DNA from: Anaerolineales bacterium UBA877 | GTDB taxonomy: Bacteria > Chloroflexota > Anaerolineae > Anaerolineales > Villigracilaceae | DNA: 30,197 bases | Reading direction: 5' to 3' | NCBI GenBank assembly: GCA_002294405.1 | Contig: DBFP01000029.1 | Span: forward strand, 1,445 to 31,641 | Shown: positions 16,333 through 25,963 of the stretch, piece by piece | Layout of the letters: each line of letters starts with the position of its first letter | How positions within the stretch are numbered: the first letter of the stretch is position 1 | The notes under the pieces: generated by a model | The model's database searches: none | Seen by the model: the letters and a program-made list of their open reading frames with translations, nothing else | What the model was told of the DNA's origin: nothing | Translations under genes and position numbers: made by a program

Positions 16333-17250
16333 ATGCTACCAACAACCATGTCAACCCTTCGCTCGACTTTTGGTGACACCCTCCAGGAAAATATTCCCCT
16401 CAAGGGCTATACTGTTGCGCGCATTGGCGGTCCGGCTGATGCTCTTATTATCGTCCGCTCAGCTGACGAGTTGGCCCAGACTGCGGATAAACTTTGGAAG
16501 ACTGAAATCCCATTTATTCTGGTGGGTGGTGGTTCCAACGTCCTGGTTAGCGATAAGGGTGTGCGCGGCGTGGTAATTATTAACCAGGCACGGCATGTGA
16601 AATTTGACCTTCAATCCAATCCCCCGCATGTCATAGCCGAATCAGGTGTCACGCCTAACACCATCTCGCAGCGGGCGGCACGCTTGGGTCTCTCCGGTTT
16701 TGAATGGGCTGCATCTCTGCCTGGCTCCCTGGGTGGAGCGGTTTATGGGAACGCTGGGGCCTTCGGCGGCGACATCGCTGGCAATTTGATCTCTCTGGAG
16801 GTTTTTCACCGTCAGCATGGACGCCAGGTCTGGTCGCTTGAAAAAATGGCTTATGGCTACCGGACAAGCGTTATTAAGATAGAACATTCTCCAGTGGTCA
16901 TCCTTTCAGCAAAACTCGCTTTGCATGCAGGGGAATCACAAACCATCCGGACGTTGATGGAACAGAACTCCAAACGCAGGCGCGAATCCCAACCCGCGGG
17001 TGCCAGCATGGGCTCGATGTTCAAGAATCCAGTTGGAGATAAGGCTGGTCGCTTGATTGAAGCTGCCGGCTTGAAAGGCACTCGTATCGGCAATTCAGAG
17101 ATCAGCAATAAGCATGCAAACTTTTTCATCAATCATGGGAAAACAAGCGCCCAGGATATGAAGGCCTTGATCGAATTGGCTCAAAAAACTGTCGCTGAGA
17201 AATTTGGCGTCAACCTTGAATTGGAAGTGGAATTGATCGGTGAGTGGTAG
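16333..17250 (+). CDS. murB: UDP-N-acetylenolpyruvoylglucosamine reductase MurB
   Basis: The protein has up to 305 residues. FAD-binding motifs are [20 protein letters not shown] and [17 protein letters not shown]; catalytic motifs are GYRTS, GSMFKNP with the proton-donor serine, and the terminal glutamate in EVELIGEW. It lacks the tyrosine-bearing loop of E. coli type I MurB, so it is type II. It reduces enolpyruvyl-UDP-GlcNAc to UDP-MurNAc with NADPH. Neither the ATG at 16333 nor the one at 16348 has a Shine-Dalgarno, so the start is undecided (305 or 300 residues). A 55-base gap separates it from the preceding small gene. The stop is two bases before the ddl ATG. Confidence 0.95.
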   Translation: MLPTTMSTLRSTFGDTLQENIPLKGYTVARIGGPADALIIVRSADELAQTADKLWKTEIPFILVGGGSNVLVSDKGVRGVVIINQARHVKFDLQSNPPHVIAESGVTPNTISQRAARLGLSGFEWAASLPGSLGGAVYGNAGAFGGDIAGNLISLEVFHRQHGRQVWSLEKMAYGYRTSVIKIEHSPVVILSAKLALHAGESQTIRTLMEQNSKRRRESQPAGASMGSMFKNPVGDKAGRLIEAAGLKGTRIGNSEISNKHANFFINHGKTSAQDMKALIELAQKTVAEKFGVNLELEVELIGEW

Positions 17251-17252
17251 GA

Positions 17253-18377
17253 ATGAATAACAAGCTCCGAATCGCAGTGGTTTTTGGAGGTCGTTCTGGT
17301 GAACACGAGGTGTCCCTCATGTCTGCCAGGTCGGTCCTTTCCGCCCTCGATCCGGGAAAATATGAAATAACTCAAATCGGTATCACTAAGGAAGGCATCT
17401 GGCTGGCAGGAGATAATGTTTTAGAAGCGATGCAAGCTGGAAAATTATCTGATGGAAATCAGAAACAGGTGGTCATCCTCCCAGCCCAGGCTCACAACCA
17501 ACTTTGGGAAATCCGATCCCATGGTTCTTCCATGGAATTGAATCCACTTTCGAAAATGGATGTCATCTTCCCCGTTCTCCACGGCACCTTCGGCGAAGAC
17601 GGTACCCTGCAGGGGTTGCTCGAACTCGCCGATTTGGCGTACGTGGGCGCCGGCGTCACTGGTTCTTCGGTTGGCATGGATAAAGGCGTTTTCAAGGATG
17701 TGATGCGCTCCATGGGCATCCCAACTGCTGCTTCTGTGATTGTGTTACGGAGTGAAGTTGAGAAGAATCTCGACGGTGTCATCCAGCGCGTCGAAACGGT
17801 GGGACATTATCCCTTGTTTGTTAAACCTGCCAACCTGGGTTCCTCGGTGGGTATCACCAAGTGCAACAACCAGGCTGACCTGGGTGAAGGGCTTCTGGAA
17901 GCTGCCACCTATGATCGGCGGATATTGGTGGAACAGGGCATAGATGCGCGCGAGATCGAGGTTTCCGTGCTGGGTAACGACGAACCACAGGCATCCGTCC
18001 CCGGTGAAGTTCTTCCCAGCCGCGAGTTCTATTCCTACGAGTCCAAGTACCTGGACGGTACGACCGAACTGGTTATCCCCGCCCCCCTCCCCCCTGAGAC
18101 GGCTGATGAGATACGCCGCATGGCTGTACTCGCATTTAAAGCCGTTGACTGCGCCGGGATGGCACGTGTCGATTTCTTTGTCGAAAAAGGAACCGGCAGG
18201 ATCTATTTGAACGAAATCAATACCATCCCGGGCTTCACCAGCATCAGCATGTACCCCAAGCTTTGGGAAGCCAGCGGATTGCCTTACAGTAAACTTGTTG
18301 ACCGGCTGGTCGACCTGGCCCTTGAGAGGAAAGCTGACCGTGACCGCACTGAACACTTTTTCCGGAGGACATTATGA
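17253..18377 (+). CDS. ddl: D-alanine--D-alanine ligase
   Basis: The protein has 374 residues from the ATG at 17253; a GTG nine bases upstream in frame overlaps the murB stop and is a less likely start. ATP-grasp family motifs are [40 protein letters not shown], the omega-loop [11 protein letters not shown], and [26 protein letters not shown]. The KY pair in the omega loop corresponds to the tyrosine found in D-Ala-D-Ala rather than D-Ala-D-lactate ligases, so normal D-Ala-D-Ala specificity is predicted. Its product is the substrate of MurF. The TGA overlaps the ftsQ ATG (ATGA). Confidence 0.96.
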   Translation: MNNKLRIAVVFGGRSGEHEVSLMSARSVLSALDPGKYEITQIGITKEGIWLAGDNVLEAMQAGKLSDGNQKQVVILPAQAHNQLWEIRSHGSSMELNPLSKMDVIFPVLHGTFGEDGTLQGLLELADLAYVGAGVTGSSVGMDKGVFKDVMRSMGIPTAASVIVLRSEVEKNLDGVIQRVETVGHYPLFVKPANLGSSVGITKCNNQADLGEGLLEAATYDRRILVEQGIDAREIEVSVLGNDEPQASVPGEVLPSREFYSYESKYLDGTTELVIPAPLPPETADEIRRMAVLAFKAVDCAGMARVDFFVEKGTGRIYLNEINTIPGFTSISMYPKLWEASGLPYSKLVDRLVDLALERKADRDRTEHFFRRTL

Positions 18378-19348
18378 CCGCTTTGCCAAAAATATCCCGG
18401 ACTGCATTTGTCCGTCAGCGCCGCTCTTCCAAAAAACCTGCGATCCTGTCCTCACAGCGACCGGTGAAAACCTCCCGTAAGTCTTTTAACCATACTGCGG
18501 GGAATTTACCCCTCGAGAAACGCCAGGTTGCACACCAGGGTTACAAACAGCCTGCAAAGAAAACTCACCGAAAGGGTTACGATATCGTGTTTACTCTCGG
18601 ACGCACAAATGTACATGCTCCAGCAATCAACATCCCTGAATTGGGGACTCGCTGGATCTCGGTTTCGTTGACAGCGATCCTTGCTTTCATGCTTTTCATC
18701 ATGTGGACTGCATCTCCCTTCACGGTAAAAGGAGCTGCAGTGGTTGGCAATCAACGACTGGGAGTGGCAGATATAAATGCCATGCTGGGGATGATTGGCC
18801 AGCCAATTTTCAAGGCCGCTCCGGCACAGATCGAATCCAATTTACACACCGCTTTTTCTGACCTGGCTTCGATCAAGGTTCATGTTGGACTGCCCAACCG
18901 CATCACGGTGAATGTGGTTGAGCGCCTGCCAGTCATTGCCTGGTATCAAAACGAGGTGGTTACCTGGATCGATGCCAGTGGGGTGGCATTTATGCCCCGG
19001 GGTGATGTACCTGGTTTGATCCATGTCGCCGCGAATGCCAGCCCGGTCAATGTTCCATTGGACCCCGCGATTCCCATCTACGCGCAGAAGTTCATTCCCC
19101 CTGGTTTGGTTCAGGCGATTATCGCTCTGTCTCGCGATGTTCCTGATGGGATGCCGATGGCGTTTGATCCGAGGTATGGCTTGGGATGGCAGGATCCGCG
19201 CGGCTGGAGTGTCTATTTTGGTCAGGTGGTGAAAGATGTCCCAATGAAAAAGATTGTTTACCAGGCTATCGCGGATACACTCACCCACCAGGGCATTCAA
19301 CCATCGCTCATCAGCGTGGAATATCTGAATGCACCGTTCTATAAGTAG
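18374..19348 (+). CDS. ftsQ: Cell division protein FtsQ with long basic cytoplasmic tail
   Basis: The protein has 324 residues. An unusually long, lysine/arginine-rich N-terminus of about 93 residues precedes a single transmembrane helix (about 94-113). A POTRA domain follows (about 115-185, FTVKGAAVVGNQRLGVADI to VNVVERLPVIAW), then the beta domain to the C-terminus. FtsQ (DivIB) links early and late divisome proteins and binds FtsL and FtsB. E. coli FtsQ has a cytoplasmic tail of only some 25 residues. The gene lies in its classic position between ddl and ftsA and starts in a four-base overlap with ddl. Confidence 0.9.
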   Translation: MTALPKISRTAFVRQRRSSKKPAILSSQRPVKTSRKSFNHTAGNLPLEKRQVAHQGYKQPAKKTHRKGYDIVFTLGRTNVHAPAINIPELGTRWISVSLTAILAFMLFIMWTASPFTVKGAAVVGNQRLGVADINAMLGMIGQPIFKAAPAQIESNLHTAFSDLASIKVHVGLPNRITVNVVERLPVIAWYQNEVVTWIDASGVAFMPRGDVPGLIHVAANASPVNVPLDPAIPIYAQKFIPPGLVQAIIALSRDVPDGMPMAFDPRYGLGWQDPRGWSVYFGQVVKDVPMKKIVYQAIADTLTHQGIQPSLISVEYLNAPFYK

Positions 19349-19360
19349 CTCAAGGGCAAA

Positions 19361-20599
19361 ATGGACGAAATAGTTGTTGGGATTGACGTAGGCACCACCA
19401 AAGTCTGCACCCTGGTCGGTCGGGTCGAGGAAAATTCGATCCGCATCCTGGGCGTGGGAATCGAACCTTCAGGAGGCATCCGCAAGGGCGTGATTGTCGA
19501 TCTTGCCGCAGCGTCACAAGCCATCTCCAAATCCGTGAGATTGGCTGAGCAGACTTCAGGTGTGGAAATAACTGGTGCGATGGTCAGCCTGGCCGGTGCA
19601 CACGTTTCGTCCATCAATTCCCGCGGAGTGGCCGGGGTGGCAAATGAAATCATTGATGAGATGGACATCGCCCGGGCTCTTGAAGCTGCCCGTGCAGTCG
19701 CCATTCCCCACAATCGCGAGATCATTCATATCATCCAGCGTGGATTTAGCGTGGATGGGCAGGATGGAATATCAACACCTCTCGGTATGCGCGGTTTTAG
19801 ATTGGAAGTGGAAGCCCACATCATCACCGCAGCCCAGGCAACTGTGGAAAACCTTCGCCAGTGCGTCAATGCCGCCGGAGTGGAAGTGCTGCAATTCGTG
19901 TTGAATCCCCTGGCATCCGGGGATGTCGTCCTGACAGACTCGGAACGCCAGATGGGTGTCGCAGTTTGTGATATTGGAGGAGGGACAACCGACCTTGCAT
20001 TGTATGTTGGTGGTCATGTTTGGCATACCATGGTCCTTGCCGTAGGGGGCAATCACATCACCAATGATATTGCCACTGGCTTGCGCCTGCCTCTCGCGCA
20101 GGCGGAAGAGATCAAGAAGAAATACGGCTTTGCCATGAAGTCAGGAGTAGGCGCCGAGGACACCTTCAGTGTGCATACCTTTGGCGAAGAGCAGCCGGTA
20201 AAAGTCAGCCGGCAGGATATGGCCCATATCATCGAGGCCAGGGTCGAAGAAATTTTCACCCTGACATTGCAGGAAATAAAACGATCCGGCTATGACGGGT
20301 TGCTGCCGGCTGGAATAGTTTTGACAGGTGGCAGCAGCGCTTTGCCTGGAATTCGACCGCTTGCCTCCAGGATTTTCGGATTGCCCATCCGTACCGCCCA
20401 GCCGGAAAACCTGGTTGGTCTTGTCGACCAGTTGAAGAGCCCTGCATATTCCACCAGCGTTGGCCTATTACACTGGGCCGCGGTATTGACAGAAGAAGAT
20501 ATTCCCCCCGCCCATGGACGCAAACACCGCGGCGGGAAGCAGGATACCCGCGTAAACCTGGAACCAGTGAAGGACTGGTTGAAGCGGTTACTCCCGTAG
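19361..20599 (+). CDS. ftsA: Cell division protein FtsA
   Basis: The protein has 412 residues and an actin-like ATPase fold. Motifs are [14 protein letters not shown] (phosphate 1), the SHS2/1C subdomain after it, [14 protein letters not shown] (phosphate 2) and [12 protein letters not shown] (adenosine). The C-terminal [13 protein letters not shown] is an amphipathic helix expected to bind the membrane. FtsA anchors FtsZ polymers to the membrane and relays signals to FtsW-FtsI. It begins 12 bases after ftsQ and is followed by ftsZ after a 79-base gap. Confidence 0.97.
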   Translation: MDEIVVGIDVGTTKVCTLVGRVEENSIRILGVGIEPSGGIRKGVIVDLAAASQAISKSVRLAEQTSGVEITGAMVSLAGAHVSSINSRGVAGVANEIIDEMDIARALEAARAVAIPHNREIIHIIQRGFSVDGQDGISTPLGMRGFRLEVEAHIITAAQATVENLRQCVNAAGVEVLQFVLNPLASGDVVLTDSERQMGVAVCDIGGGTTDLALYVGGHVWHTMVLAVGGNHITNDIATGLRLPLAQAEEIKKKYGFAMKSGVGAEDTFSVHTFGEEQPVKVSRQDMAHIIEARVEEIFTLTLQEIKRSGYDGLLPAGIVLTGGSSALPGIRPLASRIFGLPIRTAQPENLVGLVDQLKSPAYSTSVGLLHWAAVLTEEDIPPAHGRKHRGGKQDTRVNLEPVKDWLKRLLP

Positions 20600-20665
20600 T
20601 GTGCTCGGAACGGACGACCCAGGTTGTCAAAAAAAACAAAGTATCGTAACCCATTTTATTCATTC

Positions 20666-20671
20666 AGGAGG
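20666..20671 (+). promoter_or_regulatory. Ribosome binding site of ftsZ
   Basis: A perfect AGGAGG lies seven bases before the ATG at 20679. It fixes the ftsZ start there, 78 bases downstream of the first start codon of the open frame (20601), and suits the high expression expected for FtsZ. Confidence 0.8.
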
Positions 20672-20678
20672 CAGTAAC

Positions 20679-21812
20679 ATGGACGCAAAAAAGAATCAGA
20701 TCGAAACATTTGCCCGCATCAAAGTTGTAGGTGTGGGCGGTGGTGGCAGCAACGCCGTGAACCGGATGATCGAGGAAGGCATCCAGGGCGTTGAGTTCGT
20801 TGCCATCAACACCGATGCCCAAGCGCTGATGCTGGCCAAGGCCCCCACACGCGTGCGCATCGGCAACAAACTGACGCGCGGTCTCGGGGCAGGCGGTAAT
20901 CCCGAAGTCGGGCGCAAGTCCGCCGAGGAGTCAGCCGAGGACTTGTACAACGCAATGAAAGGTGCCGATATGGTCTTCATCACTGCCGGCTTGGGCGGCG
21001 GAACCGGTACCGGAGCAGCCCCCATCGTAGCCCAGATCTGCAGGGAGGTTGGCGCGCTGACCATTGGCGTGGTGACTCGTCCCTTCACCTTTGAGGGCAA
21101 CCGCCGGATGCAGGCCTGCGAGACCGGAATGTCCAAACTGAAGGAACATACGGACACGCTGATCGTGATTCCCAATGATCGCCTGCTCCAGATCATGGAC
21201 AAGCGTTCCAGCCTAAATGATTCCTTTAAAATGGCTGATGATGTTCTACGCCAGGGCATCCAGGGAATCTCCGAGTTGATCACCGTACCTGGCTTGATCA
21301 ACCTCGACTTCGCCGATGTGCGTGCCATCATGTCCGAAGGTGGCGCAGCCCTGATGGCAGTCGGAAAGGCTTCTGGCGAAGACCGTGCCCGCATCGCGGC
21401 CGAGCAGGCCATCTCCAGCCAGCTTCTCGATATAACCATTGACGGTGCCAAGGGTGTGCTTTTCAATGTCACCGGAGGTCCCAGCCTGACCCTGTTCGAG
21501 GTCAACCAGGCGGCTGCCCTGATCCGGGAAACTTCCCACCCGGATGTAAACATGATCTTTGGCGCCGTGATAGACCCCGACCTGACTGATGAAATCCGCG
21601 TGACAGTCATTGCCACTGGCTTCGAACGTTCAGGTATGCCCCGTCGCATCGCCCACCCGGCAACCCGCATCGTGGATGGCAAACATGCCGAGCGGCAACT
21701 GGAATCTGTCAGCGTGGAAAAACAATCAGGTCAATCCACTGCTGAATTCCGCCCGCAAACATTTAACACAGAGGATTTGGATATCCCGACCTTCCTGCGC
21801 AACCGTAAATAG
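20679..21812 (+). CDS. ftsZ: Cell division protein FtsZ
   Basis: The protein has 377 residues. The GTPase domain has [14 protein letters not shown], the tubulin signature GGGTGTG (106-112) and the T7 synergy loop NLDFAD (208-213), so GTP hydrolysis upon polymerisation is expected. A variable linker follows (about 318-365), and the C-terminal [12 protein letters not shown] is the conserved peptide that binds FtsA and other partners. The start is set by a perfect AGGAGG. The 26 residues encoded between 20601 and 20679 do not match FtsZ. It is the last gene of the cluster and is followed by a hairpin terminator. Confidence 0.98.
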   Translation: MDAKKNQIETFARIKVVGVGGGGSNAVNRMIEEGIQGVEFVAINTDAQALMLAKAPTRVRIGNKLTRGLGAGGNPEVGRKSAEESAEDLYNAMKGADMVFITAGLGGGTGTGAAPIVAQICREVGALTIGVVTRPFTFEGNRRMQACETGMSKLKEHTDTLIVIPNDRLLQIMDKRSSLNDSFKMADDVLRQGIQGISELITVPGLINLDFADVRAIMSEGGAALMAVGKASGEDRARIAAEQAISSQLLDITIDGAKGVLFNVTGGPSLTLFEVNQAAALIRETSHPDVNMIFGAVIDPDLTDEIRVTVIATGFERSGMPRRIAHPATRIVDGKHAERQLESVSVEKQSGQSTAEFRPQTFNTEDLDIPTFLRNRK

Positions 21813-21841
21813 TATCCTCCCCCTTCCTCTTGATGAGTTTC

Positions 21842-21865
21842 AGGGGCGGCCTTTGGGTCGCCCCT
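21842..21865 (+). terminator. Terminator after ftsZ
   Basis: AGGGGCGGCC and GGTCGCCCCT form a 10-base-pair stem with one G-U pair and a TTTG loop, 29 bases after the ftsZ stop. An A/T-rich tail follows but is not a pure T-run. This is the likely end of the dcw transcript. Confidence 0.75.
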
Positions 21866-21985
21866 ATTATGTTTAATTATTTAGATGGCGGAATTATTTA
21901 GTTATGCGTGGAAAGTATTCCGTCCATGCATTAACTGGAAAATAGTAGGGTTGGCATGCTTGCCTTGCCAATATCAAATTCCAAC

Positions 21986-22966
21986 TTAAGGCATGAGATC
22001 CTGAATCTTATTCAGAAACTCACCCACCGACCTCACGAACAGGCTGGGCTGCTCTTCATGTGGAACATGCCCCGCACGTGGAATGACAACCAGGTTGGCA
22101 TTTGGAAGGGCTGCCGCAAGGCGAACCGAGTTCTCCGTTGGGACGATTTTATCGGAGTCGCCTGTGATTACCAGCACCGGCAGGTTGAACTCAATTAAAT
22201 GCCCGGTCAATCCGGAGGGCTGGCTTGCCTGGGTAAAATACCAAAGTGCGCGATCCCAATTGTCGCATTGTAATGGCTTTTTATATCCATCCATGGTTTC
22301 CTGGGTGATTTTCGATGGGTCGAACCAGGCCATTTTTATGAGGTCTATTCCCTGATTCTGGATTGAGCGGACGATCAACGGCCCGAGATGGTTCATTTCC
22401 GGCGTTTTATATAACAGACGTACCCAAGGTTGCATTCCTCCGTTTTCATAAACTGCCGCATCCACCAAAATGAGCGCCTTGACTCGATCCGGGTGCTGCA
22501 AGTCGAATTGCATCGCAATCGTTCCGCCCGCAGAGTTGCCAAGCAGGATGGATTTCTGAACATTGAAATGATTCAACAAACCGAGCAGCATGTCCACGTT
22601 GGCTTGCGAACTGTATGGATTTTCACCCGTCCAGCTCATTGGGCGTTCAGTTAATCCAAAAGCCGGACGATCGTATGCGATGATTGTGCCATAGCGGCTT
22701 AATGGCTCCATGACTGCATGCCATGAAAACAGGCTGGCTCCGAACCCATGCAGAAGGATGATGACCGGCTCGCCCTGCCCCATCGTCTTGATATGCACAC
22801 TCAGACCGTTTATTTTTATGAATTGGCTGTCCGGGTCTTCCAATTGTCCAGGCGGAACTGTATTTTTTAATGTAGGGATTGGGATAAGGATCGGCACTAC
22901 CAGTACAAGGAGTAGGATAGTGAGCAGGGAAATGCCAAACCAATTCCAAAATTTTCTCTTTTTCAT
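21986..22966 (-). CDS. Membrane-anchored alpha/beta hydrolase
   Basis: The protein has 326 residues. An N-terminal hydrophobic segment (about 9-31) after KKRK suggests a signal anchor, placing the enzyme outside the cytoplasmic membrane. The alpha/beta hydrolase fold shows the oxyanion motif HGFG (73-76), nucleophile elbow GNSAGG with S145, the acid residue in GDSD (probably D272) and catalytic H300 in GHVPHEEQP. The substrate cannot be told from sequence; esterases, lipases and C-C hydrolases share these motifs. It is convergent with ftsZ and lies downstream of obgE by 64 bases with no terminator between, so co-transcription with obgE is possible. The Shine-Dalgarno is weak. Confidence 0.88.
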   Translation of the reverse strand: MKKRKFWNWFGISLLTILLLVLVVPILIPIPTLKNTVPPGQLEDPDSQFIKINGLSVHIKTMGQGEPVIILLHGFGASLFSWHAVMEPLSRYGTIIAYDRPAFGLTERPMSWTGENPYSSQANVDMLLGLLNHFNVQKSILLGNSAGGTIAMQFDLQHPDRVKALILVDAAVYENGGMQPWVRLLYKTPEMNHLGPLIVRSIQNQGIDLIKMAWFDPSKITQETMDGYKKPLQCDNWDRALWYFTQASQPSGLTGHLIEFNLPVLVITGDSDKIVPTENSVRLAAALPNANLVVIPRAGHVPHEEQPSLFVRSVGEFLNKIQDLMP

Positions 22967-23030
22967 CTCAGGGGATTTATCTTCATGTAATTATATAGTC
23001 AATTGTCTCCGTGTCACTAATTTAGTTATT

Positions 23031-24293
23031 CTATTCTTTGTATTCCAATTCATATTCCCCAATATGAACCGTATCCCCCTCCCGGGCGCCGGCTTCCCTG
23101 AGCGATTTATCCACCCCCAAACGTTCCATTAATTTCTGGAACCGGCGCACCGACCCGGATTGGTCCCAGGGAGTCATTGCGGCAGCACGTTCTATGGAGA
23201 TAGACTTTATCCGCCAGCCATCCGGTTCACGTCGAATGGTGAATGATCGCGGGTCCTCGATCGGACGATAAACCGGCATGGTTTGCACCACCTCGTCCTG
23301 CACAGTCGTAGCCGCCAATAACGCTGCCGCTTTGAGCAGCAGTTCACGAACTCCAGTGCGCGCCAGTGCGGAAATGGCCATGGCATCAAAGCCGCTTTTT
23401 TTGAGTTCCTTCTTTAACTTCGGCCAGCGCGCCTGCACCTCAGGTTGATCCATCTTGTTCAGGACAACAATTTGTGGCTTTTTTGCCAGGTTTGGATCGA
23501 ACAAGCCAAGTTCAGTATTGGTTTGGGAAAAATCCTCCACCGGGTCATCTGCCAGTCCATCCAGCAGGTGGATTAACACCCGGGTCCGCTGGATGTGACG
23601 TAGGAAGTCATGTCCAAGCCCAACGCCCTGGGCTGCGCCTTCCACCAGGCCCGGGATATCTGCCAGCACGAGGGTCGTTTCGTTATCCAACTCCGCAACC
23701 CCCAGGTTGGGTTCCAGCGTCGTGAATGGATAGGCGGCGATCTTTGGTTTGGCATTGGTCAGCACTGAAAGCAGGGTGGATTTACCTGCATTTGGGACTC
23801 CCACAATGCCAATATCAGCGATGAGCTTAAGTTCCAGACGCAGTCGTTTCGCCTCGCCCGGTTCGCCCCGTTCAGCGGTCCTGGGAATCTGGTTGATGGA
23901 ACTTTTGAAATGTGGATTGCCGCGCCCGCCGCGCCCGCCCTTGCATACGAGCAGTTTTTGACCTGCTTCGGTAAGGTCTCCGATCAATTCTCCACTGGGT
24001 GCATCGTATACTATCGTACCGGGGGGAACTGGAACGATCAGGTCGTCAGCGGATTTCCCGGATTTGTTATTGGTTCCGCCGCCTTTCCCGTCGAGTGCGG
24101 TGTAATGCGCAGTGTGACGGAACGCTGCCAGCGTATTTAACGTGGGAAGCACCTGGAGAAATACACTCCCGCCTCTCCCGCCGTCGCCTCCATCGGGGCC
24201 TCCCCGGGGTACATATTTTTCCCGGTGGAAATGAACCATGCCATCCCCCCCTTTTCCAGATTTCACCTCAATTTCCGCTTGATCAATAAACAT
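23031..24293 (-). CDS. obgE: GTPase Obg (CgtA)
   Basis: The protein has 420 residues. The glycine-rich Obg domain (1 to about 158) has KGGDGMVHFHREK, GGPDGGDGGRGG and KGGRGGRGNPHF. The G domain has GVPNAGKST (165-173), ADIPGLVEGA and NKMD. The C-terminal about 70 residues are the OCT extension (RPIEDPRSFTIRREPDGWRI to EYELEYKE), present in some but not all Obg proteins. Obg is an essential GTPase in 50S ribosome assembly and stress signalling. GGAG lies upstream of the ATG with a short spacer, and a TATAAT sits about 20 bases before the start. Confidence 0.97.
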   Translation of the reverse strand: MFIDQAEIEVKSGKGGDGMVHFHREKYVPRGGPDGGDGGRGGSVFLQVLPTLNTLAAFRHTAHYTALDGKGGGTNNKSGKSADDLIVPVPPGTIVYDAPSGELIGDLTEAGQKLLVCKGGRGGRGNPHFKSSINQIPRTAERGEPGEAKRLRLELKLIADIGIVGVPNAGKSTLLSVLTNAKPKIAAYPFTTLEPNLGVAELDNETTLVLADIPGLVEGAAQGVGLGHDFLRHIQRTRVLIHLLDGLADDPVEDFSQTNTELGLFDPNLAKKPQIVVLNKMDQPEVQARWPKLKKELKKSGFDAMAISALARTGVRELLLKAAALLAATTVQDEVVQTMPVYRPIEDPRSFTIRREPDGWRIKSISIERAAAMTPWDQSGSVRRFQKLMERLGVDKSLREAGAREGDTVHIGEYELEYKE

Positions 24294-24313
24294 GCTGTCT
24301 CCAGTCTGGGGTG

Positions 24314-24319
24314 ATTATA
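24314..24319 (-). promoter_or_regulatory. Possible -10 element of obgE
   Basis: A consensus TATAAT on the minus strand lies 20 bases upstream of the obgE ATG. No good -35 is seen at 16-18 bases and no TG extension precedes it. The rest of the 228-base gap to the next gene shows no coding signal that I can support. Confidence 0.35.
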
Positions 24320-24495
24320 CCTGTTGATAACTTAAGGGGAGACTCTTTACACTCGCATTTGATCGGGCATGGATTGACCAAGTTTCAGGTTAATCAGGGG
24401 TTTGCCGCTCCTTTAGTTCGCTGGGTTTCCCGGTTGATCCTGTTGACCTTCTCTATCTCCTTTTTTCCTTTTCTTATCAGCCTCTTAAATGACAA

Positions 24496-24514
24496 TCCCC
24501 GGTTTTACCGGGGA
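24496..24514 (-). terminator. Hairpin downstream of the cDPGS-like gene
   Basis: TCCCCGG and CCGGGGA form a seven-base-pair stem with a five-base loop, starting eight bases after the stop of the minus-strand gene. The tail on that strand is only moderately T-rich (ATTGTCATTT), so termination may be partial. Confidence 0.6.
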
Positions 24515-24521
24515 CTGTACC

Positions 24522-25868
24522 TTATTTTTTACTTGCCTTTTTCTTCCTGCTCAATTCGCCAAACTTCTTCTTGAGTATATCCTCCAGTGTCGGCTTGCCA
24601 ATCTCTTGAAGTTCGTAGCGCACCCGCTGGTGGGGCTTGTTGATCTTGAGCACCCGGGTCAGATCGATGGGAGTGCCAATGATCACCATGTCCACATCAG
24701 CCTTGTTGATGGTGGTTTCCAGGTCTCTCGTTTGTGCTTCACCATAACCCATCGCTGGAAGGATGGGGCCCGTGTTGGGATACTTCTTGTAGGTCGCAGA
24801 AATGGACCTCACCGCGTACGGACGCGGGTCCACGATCTCCTTGGCGCCAAAACGTTTGGCCGCGACGAACCCAGCGCCGTAAGCCATTTCACCGTGTGTC
24901 AAAGTCGGACCGTCTTCGATGACCAGAACGCGTTTACCCAGGATGGCATCCGGATTGTCTACAAACAGGGGGGAAGCGGCTTCGATGACCGTCGCTTTTG
25001 GATTGAGCTTGCGCAAGTTCTCGCGGATTCGGATGACCGCCTGCGGATCGGCTGTGTCGACCTTGTTTATGACGATCACATCCGCATCGCGGGCATTGAC
25101 TTCACCAGGATGGTAGGTGCTCTCATGCCCTGGTCGGTGCGGGTCAGCCACCACGATTTTCAGGTCAGAGACGTAGAAGGAGAAATCGTTGTTTCCCCCG
25201 TCCCAAAGGATGATATCCACTTCCTTTTCAGCAGCGCGTAAAATCTTTGTATAATCCACGCCTGCATACACAATGATGCCGTTATCAATATGGGGTTCGT
25301 ATTCTTCACGCTCTTCAATAGTACAATCATTTTTAACTAGGTCAGCGTAGGTGGCAAAACGCTGCACCTCCTGTTTGACCAGGTTGCCGTAAGGCATTGG
25401 GTGGCGAATGGCTGCAACCTTGAATCCCATATCGCGCAAGATGAGAGAGACTCGACGGGTCGTCTGGCTCTTCCCCGATCCGGTGCGCACAGCACAGATC
25501 GAGACAACTGGTTTGCTGGATTTTACCTGGGTGGATCTCTCCCCCATCAAACGGAAATCGGCGCCTGCTGCCAGCACGGCGGAAGCTTTGTGCATGACAA
25601 CTTCATGAGGCACGTCAGAATATGCAAATATAACCTGGTCAACTTTATAATCTTTGATTATTTTAGGGAGGTCGTCTTCAGCAACGATCGGGATGCCTTT
25701 CGGATATAGTTTCCCGGCAAGTTCATTTGGATACGTGCGACCATCTATGTCGGGAATCTGTGTCGCTGTAAAAGCCACAACTTCATAGTCTTTATTATCA
25801 CGAAAATACACATTGAAGTTATGGAAATCGCGCCCGGCGGCGCCCATGATGAGAGTTCGGATTGGCAT
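24522..25868 (-). CDS. Cyclic 2,3-diphosphoglycerate synthase-like P-loop GTPase (COG2403)
   Basis: The protein has 448 residues. An N-terminal Rossmann-like domain (TLIMGAAGRDFHNFNVYFRD, 5-24) precedes a P-loop NTPase domain with AVRTGSGKSQTT (126-137), WDGGNND (222-228) and NKVD (268-271). This order matches the family named after the cyclic 2,3-diphosphoglycerate synthetase of Methanothermus fervidus (COG2403, predicted GTPase). In methanogens the enzyme makes an intracellular solute linked to heat stability; the role of bacterial homologues is not known to me. AAGGAG five bases before the ATG at 25868 fixes the start. The open frame extends 28 codons further upstream without family resemblance. 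It lies 95 bases after argS and may be co-transcribed. The lysine-rich end KKKASKK is probably disordered. Confidence 0.8.
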   Translation of the reverse strand: MPIRTLIMGAAGRDFHNFNVYFRDNKDYEVVAFTATQIPDIDGRTYPNELAGKLYPKGIPIVAEDDLPKIIKDYKVDQVIFAYSDVPHEVVMHKASAVLAAGADFRLMGERSTQVKSSKPVVSICAVRTGSGKSQTTRRVSLILRDMGFKVAAIRHPMPYGNLVKQEVQRFATYADLVKNDCTIEEREEYEPHIDNGIIVYAGVDYTKILRAAEKEVDIILWDGGNNDFSFYVSDLKIVVADPHRPGHESTYHPGEVNARDADVIVINKVDTADPQAVIRIRENLRKLNPKATVIEAASPLFVDNPDAILGKRVLVIEDGPTLTHGEMAYGAGFVAAKRFGAKEIVDPRPYAVRSISATYKKYPNTGPILPAMGYGEAQTRDLETTINKADVDMVIIGTPIDLTRVLKINKPHQRVRYELQEIGKPTLEDILKKKFGELSRKKKASKK

Positions 25869-25963
25869 AAAATCTCCTTGTTTGAAATATTCCAGCGCTG
25901 ACTGTTCCCGGAATGGACCTCCGGCAGTGCCATCCACTGGATTACATGGCACAAGAATATGAG

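Noticed and set aside
17745..18356. 203-codon frame antisense to ddl
   Set aside because: It is fully within ddl, with no family resemblance.
20624..20652. Possible ftsZ promoter with -35 TTGTCA in the ftsA-ftsZ gap
   Set aside because: No acceptable -10 hexamer is found at 16-18 bases; only TAACCC lies at that distance.
20601..20678. Upstream start for ftsZ adding 26 residues
   Set aside because: A perfect AGGAGG precedes the ATG at 20679, and the extra residues do not resemble FtsZ.
20696..21682. Long open frame (328 codons) antisense to ftsZ
   Set aside because: It is a shadow of the biased ftsZ codon usage; composition is rich in Ser, Arg, Met and Pro and there is no recognisable domain.
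21951..21971. Inverted repeat TTGGC/GCCAA as terminator of the alpha/beta hydrolase gene
   Set aside because: The stem is only five base pairs with an 11-base loop and no T-run follows on the minus strand.
24489..25241. 250-codon plus-strand frame antisense to the cDPGS-like gene
   Set aside because: It overlaps the terminator hairpin and a well-supported gene; the protein has no recognisable domain.
25869..25952. N-terminal extension of the cDPGS-like protein
   Set aside because: The 28 extra codons cross an AAGGAG placed correctly for the ATG at 25868 and show no family similarity.
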